Positions 58,752 through 64,000 of a DNA stretch of 64,000 nt are shown piece by piece (position 1 is the stretch's first letter; each line of letters opens with the position of its first letter). Below the pieces are notes generated by a model that made no database searches, was not told where the DNA came from, and saw only the letters and a program-made list of their open reading frames with translations. A program made the position numbers and the translations under genes. Source of the DNA: CAYZWU01 sp964482235 (GTDB lineage: Bacteria; Planctomycetota; B15-G4; CAYZWU01); NCBI GenBank assembly GCA_964482235.1, contig CAYZWU010000005.1, positions 62,001 through 126,000 on the forward strand, in the 5' to 3' direction.

Positions 58752-60185
58752 TCAACGATTATCGAGGGGCCCCAGCCTGAAGTCCTCCGTATCGGAATCA
58801 TCGCCCAGGTAGCCGAGGCTCTTCATCCTCTCGATGAACTCGCGGTCCGCCTCGGCGGACGAGCGGGAGGGCGTGGGGAGACGGAATCCCTCGTCGTGCG
58901 TGTCCAGGTACTTCACGGGCCGCGCCTCGAGAAGATCGGCCTCGAGAATCCCCTTCAGCACCTTGCCGACACGCATGTCCCGGCCCACCGGGATATCGAG
59001 GAGGTAGAGCAGCGTGGGAGCCACATCGAAGATCGTGGCGATCTTCTCGATCTTTCGCGCCTCGAGGAAGCCTTCCACGCCGCCCCCCTTCCGGATCCCG
59101 GGACCTTTTGCGATGAACATCCCGGGCGGCCCGTCCAGGTGGTGGGCGGAAAAAGCCGCCTTGGTGCCGTTCGGCTTCTTTCCGTTGAGGTAATCGGCGT
59201 GCATGCCGTGATCGGACATGACGATGATGCGCGTCCCGCCGGGGAAGATCGCCATCAGCTCGCCGATCATGTCGTCGGCCAGCTTGTAGTATCGCTCGAT
59301 GGAATCGCCGAAGGCGTCGATCTCGGCCTTCGCGACGGGATAGGAAAAGGCCTCGGGCTCCATGTACCGCCAGAACCTGTGTCCCACCACGTCCGTCCCG
59401 CCGAAGTAGATGATGTTCAGGTCCGCCGGGCTCTTCTCGAAGAGGTGCCTGCCGGCGGCGAAATAGGCCTTGTCCGTGGCAAAGGACCAGTAGCTGCTCG
59501 TGATCAGCTCGCGGACCTCATCCGAGGGTGCCGGCTCCATGGCGTTCACATCGCCGAAGACGGGCTTGACGACGGTCTCGTAGAGCGCATCCGGGGTGTT
59601 GGCCTTCTCGACGAAGGGCCAGATCTCCTCGATGAACCCGGCCGGATGGGTGATGCCCTCGATCTCCCGGAAGAGCATCCCCTTCTTCTGCTTCTGCAGC
59701 TCGCCCTGGCTCTTGCTCGAGATCTGCGACACGACGACTCCGTTGATCTCCTCGGCCGGCCAGGTGATCCAGTATCCAACGACGTTGCACGTTTTTCCGT
59801 AATCGCCGGTGATGTTCCAGAGCGCCTTTCCCCTGCGGGCGTTGGATGTGTAGGCCCCGCCTGACGCCCGGTCCGTGAAGTTCATGATCCCGTGGCTCCT
59901 CGGCGCCTTTCCCGTGGCCACGGTGGTCCAGACCACGGGCGAGAGAGCCGGGGCGATCGTCTGGATATGGCCGCAGACCCCGCTGTCTATCAGGGCGGCG
60001 ATGTTGGGCAGCTTTCCCCGGGCCACCATCTCGCGCACGATGCTGCTCTCCAGGCCGTCGAGGCCGATCAGGAGGATCGGACTCTCCTGATCGGACGAGC
60101 CGCATCCCGGAATATCGAACACGATCGCTGCCAGGATCGCTGCCGCGGCAAGAAATACGACTGGCATCAATAATCGTCGCTTCAT
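58752..60185 (-). CDS. NPP-like phosphodiesterase/phosphatase (alkaline phosphatase superfamily)
   Basis: The ATG at 60185 has CAGGAGAG ahead. The 477 residues begin with a membrane or lipoprotein-like signal (LLMPVVFLAAAAILAAIVFDIPGCGSS). The enzyme fold shows LLIGLDGLESSIV, the nucleophile Thr in PVVWTTVATG, YFGGTDVVGHRFWRYM and MSDHGMHAD. These fit the nucleotide pyrophosphatase/phosphodiesterase branch. The Cys in IPGCGSS could be a lipid attachment site. It acts outside the cytoplasm on a phosphodiester of unknown type. Confidence 0.87.
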   Translation of the reverse strand: MKRRLLMPVVFLAAAAILAAIVFDIPGCGSSDQESPILLIGLDGLESSIVREMVARGKLPNIAALIDSGVCGHIQTIAPALSPVVWTTVATGKAPRSHGIMNFTDRASGGAYTSNARRGKALWNITGDYGKTCNVVGYWITWPAEEINGVVVSQISSKSQGELQKQKKGMLFREIEGITHPAGFIEEIWPFVEKANTPDALYETVVKPVFGDVNAMEPAPSDEVRELITSSYWSFATDKAYFAAGRHLFEKSPADLNIIYFGGTDVVGHRFWRYMEPEAFSYPVAKAEIDAFGDSIERYYKLADDMIGELMAIFPGGTRIIVMSDHGMHADYLNGKKPNGTKAAFSAHHLDGPPGMFIAKGPGIRKGGGVEGFLEARKIEKIATIFDVAPTLLYLLDIPVGRDMRVGKVLKGILEADLLEARPVKYLDTHDEGFRLPTPSRSSAEADREFIERMKSLGYLGDDSDTEDFRLGPLDNR

Positions 60186-60422
60186 TTCGGCTCTCCTGTA
60201 CCCGGCGCTGCCGCGAAAGACTTTCGCTGGACGCAGGGTCGCGGCCCGTCGGGGCCGCATGCTTCGATTCTAGCAAAAATAATCGGGAATCCCTGAGCAA
60301 CTGCCTGTTCTTTTTTCGCATGAGCCATCGGAGGGCCGGGACGCGCTGCCGCGTCCTGACACCTCCAGGTCATGAATACGACGTGCCGCATGCGGCAGGA
60401 CAGGTTTTGAGGAGGTATAACG

Positions 60423-62858
60423 ATGAATCGCGAATCACGATATGACAGGAAACAGAAGCAGGCTCCCGGGCTGCCTCCGGTTCGGCATCTCCCTGCCATA
60501 CTGGGAATTGTCGCACTCGCCCTTCTTCTCCTTTCGGGAACGGCCCAGGCGCAGAAGCGGGTCAAGCCCGCTGAAGTCCACACCACCATTGCGGGAGAGC
60601 GCAGCGCCCTCCTGCTGAATGGAGAAATTGTGACCGGGGGCCCGCCCGATCATGGCGGAACGATCTGGGACAATGCGGCCGTGACGGGCTGGTGGTCCGG
60701 GCCGGAGACGGGATACGTCAACCTCGACTGGGGAAGGCTGGATGACAACCCGAACAGTCTTCCCGACTGGGTGGTGGACGGCTTCATGTTCTCGTACGCC
60801 ACCAACAACATGGAGTCCCAGGGCGAGGACCTTGCGATCTTCTTCTACGACTCCTGCACGGGTTGGGGAAATCTCGGCGTTCAGGAAGCCGGTTTCCAGT
60901 ACGGTGGTCTGCCGAACGGTGCGAACCTGCCGCTGCTGCCGCCGGGATCCGCCTGGATCTGGAATCTCACAGTCGATCTCGAGGACACGGGCTACGAGTT
61001 CCTGCTCGGCTACGATCACGGGATCGGCCTCAGCCGGATGAGAACCCCCACGATGGGCGCCACCGGCCTGGCCCTCGGCGACAGGCCGAATGCAGGGGGC
61101 AACGGCGCCACGGGCACGAAGAACTTCTATGACATCTACTACCCCAACGGAATCTACAACGGGACATGGTTCTTCGGGACAACCACCTGGGCCACCTGGC
61201 CGACCCGGATCTACGGCCACGAAGGCCTCGCTACCGGCATGGAATTCCCCTTCGGAATGGGCGCCCAGGGAAACGACGCCGGTCTCTACTGCACGGGCGA
61301 CTTCATCCATGGCGAGACGACGCGCTTTCTTCTCAGATCGAACGGCGCGACGATGCAGGGGAGGCTGGCCGTTTCGATGGGTCATGAGAGCATCTACATC
61401 TCCTCCCTCGACATAACCCGCCTGATCGGGAATTTCACCGGCGGTTCGCCGTGGGACATGTCGCGGCCGCCGATCGGCGACTTCTGGGTCTACGACCTCT
61501 ACATCCCCTCGAGCGTTCCCGGGAACCTCACGCTCTACTTCCAGGGCGTGCTCAGCGACTCGCCACTCCAGGCTCCCCCGATGGATGCGTCCAACGGCCT
61601 CAGGGGATTTCTCCCATCCCTCCCCCCGCCTCCCGACGTCTGGTTCGAGGAGGACAAGATCTGGGCTCCCGGTTACACAGGCAATGAGATCTTCGGTCAT
61701 TCCGTGGACATGGACGGCATCTACGCCGTGGCCGGTGCGCCGGTCCTCAACAGTGACGGCAAGGGTACGGCTTACGTCTTCGAACAGGTCGGATACTCCT
61801 GGGTCCACATCGCAACCCTGACACCGTCGGACAGCGCCACATACGACCAGTTCGGCGAATCGGTCGCCATCAGCGGCGACTACATCATCGTCGGCGCCCC
61901 CTGGGACGGCCTGGTCCAGGATGAAGGAGCGGCCTACATCTTCGAGAAGCCGGCCGGCGGCTGGGCGACGACAAACCAGGAGGACATGAAGCTCATGGCT
62001 TTTGACGGCCATGCGGCGAATCGATTCGGCTGCTCGGTGGACATCGATGTCACAACGGCTGTTGTCGGCGCCCTCGGCGACCAGGTCGCCGGCACCAACT
62101 ACGGAGCGGCATACGTCTATGTCAGGGAGTCGGGCGTCTGGAGCGCGAAGTCGAAGCTGATCGCCTCGGATCAGAACAGCCAGGAGGGCGGCACTCTCGG
62201 TGAGTCCGTTGCCTTGAGCGGCGACTGCATCATTGCCGGAGATCCCAACGACGACGACCATGGCGACGGCGCCGGAGCGGCCTACATCTACGAGAAACCG
62301 GGCGGCGGCTGGTCCTATCCCGCCCAGCTGACGGAGACGGCCAAGGTCACGGCAGCGGGGCAGGGCGCCTCGGAGGGCGACTGGTTCGGCACCGCCGTGG
62401 CGATCGAGGGATACACGGCCGTCGTCGGTTCACCCAACGATGACAATCATCCCATCAACCAGGGCTCGGTGCACGTCTTCGAGAGGATAAGCGGCACCTG
62501 GACAACGGTGCCCGTGGCCAAGCTGATCCAGAGGAATCCCATCGGAGATGCCGATCTGGGCTCCTCCGTTGCGATCAGCGGCGACTGGATCGTGGCCGGA
62601 TCGTGCTATGCTCACGGAAGCGTGAACAGGGCCGGCGCAGCCTGCTTCTACAAGAAGCCTCCCGCGGGCTGGAAGAACGCGTCGGAGACCGACATCGTGG
62701 AAGCCTCGGATGGAGAGACTTACGACGCCTTCGGCCGATCGGTCTCCATCGACGGCGACTACGCCCTCGTGGGCGCCGATCTGGACGACGATCCCGAGTT
62801 CGGCTCGTGGACTCCATCGAGCGCCGGATCAGCCTACATCTTCTATCTGGACGAGTAG
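60423..62858 (+). CDS. Secreted protein with a seven-repeat FG-GAP propeller
   Basis: GAGGAGG seven bases before ATG 60423. The 811 residues have a signal peptide (LGIVALALLLLSGTAQA, to ~43) and a ~350-residue beta-rich N-terminal part with no recognised family. Seven integrin-type FG-GAP repeats follow from ~420: FGHSVDMDGIYAVAGAP, FGESVAISGDYIIVGAP, FGCSVDIDVTTAVVG, LGESVALSGDCIIAGDP, FGTAVAIEGYTAVVGSP, LGSSVAISGDWIVAGS and FGRSVSIDGDYALVGAD. Seven copies fit a complete propeller. A role in adhesion or matrix binding is plausible; nothing points to an enzyme. Confidence 0.88.
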   Translation: MNRESRYDRKQKQAPGLPPVRHLPAILGIVALALLLLSGTAQAQKRVKPAEVHTTIAGERSALLLNGEIVTGGPPDHGGTIWDNAAVTGWWSGPETGYVNLDWGRLDDNPNSLPDWVVDGFMFSYATNNMESQGEDLAIFFYDSCTGWGNLGVQEAGFQYGGLPNGANLPLLPPGSAWIWNLTVDLEDTGYEFLLGYDHGIGLSRMRTPTMGATGLALGDRPNAGGNGATGTKNFYDIYYPNGIYNGTWFFGTTTWATWPTRIYGHEGLATGMEFPFGMGAQGNDAGLYCTGDFIHGETTRFLLRSNGATMQGRLAVSMGHESIYISSLDITRLIGNFTGGSPWDMSRPPIGDFWVYDLYIPSSVPGNLTLYFQGVLSDSPLQAPPMDASNGLRGFLPSLPPPPDVWFEEDKIWAPGYTGNEIFGHSVDMDGIYAVAGAPVLNSDGKGTAYVFEQVGYSWVHIATLTPSDSATYDQFGESVAISGDYIIVGAPWDGLVQDEGAAYIFEKPAGGWATTNQEDMKLMAFDGHAANRFGCSVDIDVTTAVVGALGDQVAGTNYGAAYVYVRESGVWSAKSKLIASDQNSQEGGTLGESVALSGDCIIAGDPNDDDHGDGAGAAYIYEKPGGGWSYPAQLTETAKVTAAGQGASEGDWFGTAVAIEGYTAVVGSPNDDNHPINQGSVHVFERISGTWTTVPVAKLIQRNPIGDADLGSSVAISGDWIVAGSCYAHGSVNRAGAACFYKKPPAGWKNASETDIVEASDGETYDAFGRSVSIDGDYALVGADLDDDPEFGSWTPSSAGSAYIFYLDE

Positions 62859-62877
62859 GGTTCGAGGTCGATTCAAA

Positions 62878-62933
62878 GCTCCCGTTCCCGCTCCCGTTTA
62901 GCAGATTGCTATCGGGGAGCGGGATCGGGAGCG
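62878..62933. terminator. Long imperfect inverted repeat between convergent genes
   Basis: GCTCCCGTTCCCGCTCCCG pairs with a near-complementary arm (62912-62932, one extra G and one mismatch) around a loop of about 15 bases. It sits in the 82-base gap between two converging genes, as expected for a two-way terminator. The arms are themselves made of repeated CTCCCG units. Confidence 0.6.
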
Positions 62934-62940
62934 CCGTATG

Positions 62941-64000
62941 TCACGGCACGACCTGAAAGCTGAAGCGATCTTCATCCCAGACAACCGGAATGGGACCGAC
63001 CCGCCCGTTGTAGACGTAGTCCCCGATGGGCGCCGCGGCGGGAATATCATGATCCACCACACCCGAGCGCGATCCGTAGGGCCCCAGCACGACGGGAACG
63101 GGCGGGATCAACGAGCCGCCCGGAGGATAGGTGCTCAGATCGGGTAGCGTCACATCGCACCAGTAGAAGAAGCTCTGCGGATTCGGCGAGCAGTTCAGGA
63201 CCGACGCCCTGTAGGTCAGCCGTTCTCCGGGGCTGAAGACCGTTCCCTCCGGCACGCAATCGACTGCCACCGGCTCGGGTCCTTCCACGATGGCGCCGCC
63301 CTCGTGGGGAAGATAGTCGGGATGCGTGACCGTGACGTGCATCCATCCCGAGGAAGAGGGAGCCACCGTGAGGGACACGACGCCTCCGGCCCCCGTTGTC
63401 CCGACCTCGAACACCTCGTCCTCCTTGAGGAGGCAGACCGCGGCTCCGTCGACGGGAGCGCCCTGCTCGGCAACGTAAACACCGAAAGCCTGCTGGCCCG
63501 TGCCGATCGTCGGATGATAGGCGCACTCGAGATCCGAGGGAGTGTCCAGCCAGACGCGCATCGCCGGATCGCCGAGCCAGAGATACATCTTCACGTTGTC
63601 GACCGCGTATCCCCCCATCCCGACAAGATGGTTGTCGGCGAAATCCAGCATCCCGCCGATATCCCTGACTCCCAGGGAAAAGAGGGCCTCGTAGAGCTTC
63701 TGGTCGAAGACGTGGTTCGGATCGGTCCAGGACCCCGTGGTCGCACCGAGGGCGGCCACCGCGCCTCCCGCGGCGTCGAGCCAGGCCTCGCAGAGACAGT
63801 AGCTGAAGATGTTCGCGTTCGTGCAGCAGATGTTGAACACCACGGGACGTTTGTCATTGTTCTGAAGGGCCAGCACATCGGCATTGAAGTAGCTTTCCCC
63901 GGGAACATTCCACTCCCACCACTCGTCCGTGGTGCCGTGGCCGCGGTAGTTGAGAAGGTTAACGCCGCTCTCGACCTGCTGCGTGAGAGCCGTGTTGGTC
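62941..64000 (-). CDS. Gingipain (C25)-like cysteine peptidase, 3' part only
   Basis: The frame is open to the right edge, so the start is missing; about 352 codons are present. Just before the first internal Met, on the minus strand near the edge, the frame reads LLNYRGHGTTDEWWEW. RPVVFNICCTNANIF follows. These are the His and Cys dyad regions of C25 peptidases. LWLGDPAMRVW closes the catalytic fold. A ~180-residue C-terminal part has a carboxypeptidase-regulatory-like repeat and an Ig-like tail (PVPVVLGPYGSRSGVV). It is probably secreted. The match to the C25 pattern is much clearer than in the 26.3 kb gene. Confidence 0.82.
   Translation of the reverse strand, partial: TNTALTQQVESGVNLLNYRGHGTTDEWWEWNVPGESYFNADVLALQNNDKRPVVFNICCTNANIFSYCLCEAWLDAAGGAVAALGATTGSWTDPNHVFDQKLYEALFSLGVRDIGGMLDFADNHLVGMGGYAVDNVKMYLWLGDPAMRVWLDTPSDLECAYHPTIGTGQQAFGVYVAEQGAPVDGAAVCLLKEDEVFEVGTTGAGGVVSLTVAPSSSGWMHVTVTHPDYLPHEGGAIVEGPEPVAVDCVPEGTVFSPGERLTYRASVLNCSPNPQSFFYWCDVTLPDLSTYPPGGSLIPPVPVVLGPYGSRSGVVDHDIPAAAPIGDYVYNGRVGPIPVVWDEDRFSFQVVP

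Noticed and set aside
60435..62261. A 608-codon minus-strand frame
   Set aside because: Antisense to the FG-GAP propeller gene, which has a signal peptide, ribosome site and seven clear repeats.

Overview
The window is GC-rich, densely coded bacterial DNA. No rRNA, tRNA, CRISPR array, transposase or phage gene was seen. The gene content suggests a Planctomycetota-like or related uncultivated lineage. The grounds are an ECF sigma factor fused to a membrane anchor and a huge extracytoplasmic region, many secreted beta-helix, BNR, SBBP and FG-GAP proteins of a type common there, several sulfatase-fold enzymes, and no flagellar or typical proteobacterial genes. This is inference from gene style; no marker gene fixes the phylum. 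Many starts have clear AGGAG-type ribosome sites, which I used to trim them.

Layout. 0.1-6.1 kb: rtcR (RNA-repair regulator), then a two-gene sugar-nucleotide operon, a GalU-like nucleotidyltransferase and an 1115-residue fusion of a fucokinase-like GHMP kinase with a UDPGP-type pyrophosphorylase. 6.2-11.5 kb: secreted SBBP propeller, beta-helix and carboxypeptidase-regulatory-like proteins. 11.7-15.1 kb: an operon-like run with an alkaline-phosphatase-superfamily enzyme, a stand-alone acyl carrier protein, an SGNH hydrolase, a left-handed beta-helix acyltransferase and an unknown protein, probably for modifying a surface polymer or lipid. 15.3-20.9 kb: rubrerythrin, a BNR protein carrying one haem motif, a small exported protein and a second beta-helix protein. 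21.3-26.3 kb: beta-phosphoglucomutase and a GH65 disaccharide phosphorylase (one catabolic operon), then a TMTC-like glycosyltransferase. 26.3-33.2 kb: a C25-like cysteine peptidase, a third beta-helix protein, an esterase, a second sulfatase-fold enzyme and a decayed fourth beta-helix gene. 33.4-42.8 kb: two membrane-anchored proteins, the ECF sigma/sensor fusion, an FG-GAP gene broken by an in-frame TGA, and a metallophosphoesterase.

The most coherent system is the ten-gene minus-strand operon at 42.9-57.7 kb: a GltD-like NAD(P)H oxidoreductase with extra 4Fe-4S clusters, a Rieske protein, cytochrome b, a ten-haem cytochrome c with six tandem mono-haem modules, a NapA-type molybdoenzyme, two NapG-like ferredoxins, NapH, a small membrane protein, and a NapH-like protein with three YHS domains. 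Six of the junctions are 4-base stop/start overlaps. It reads as a respiratory chain joining NAD(P)H and quinol oxidation through a Rieske/cytochrome b complex to a periplasmic nitrate-reductase-like enzyme, without NapB or NapC.

The right end holds a Cys-rich exported protein, an NPP-like phosphodiesterase, a seven-repeat FG-GAP protein and the 3' part of a gingipain-like gene running off the edge. Two families of short palindromic repeats occupy otherwise empty gaps at 20.9-21.3 and 35.1-35.4 kb.
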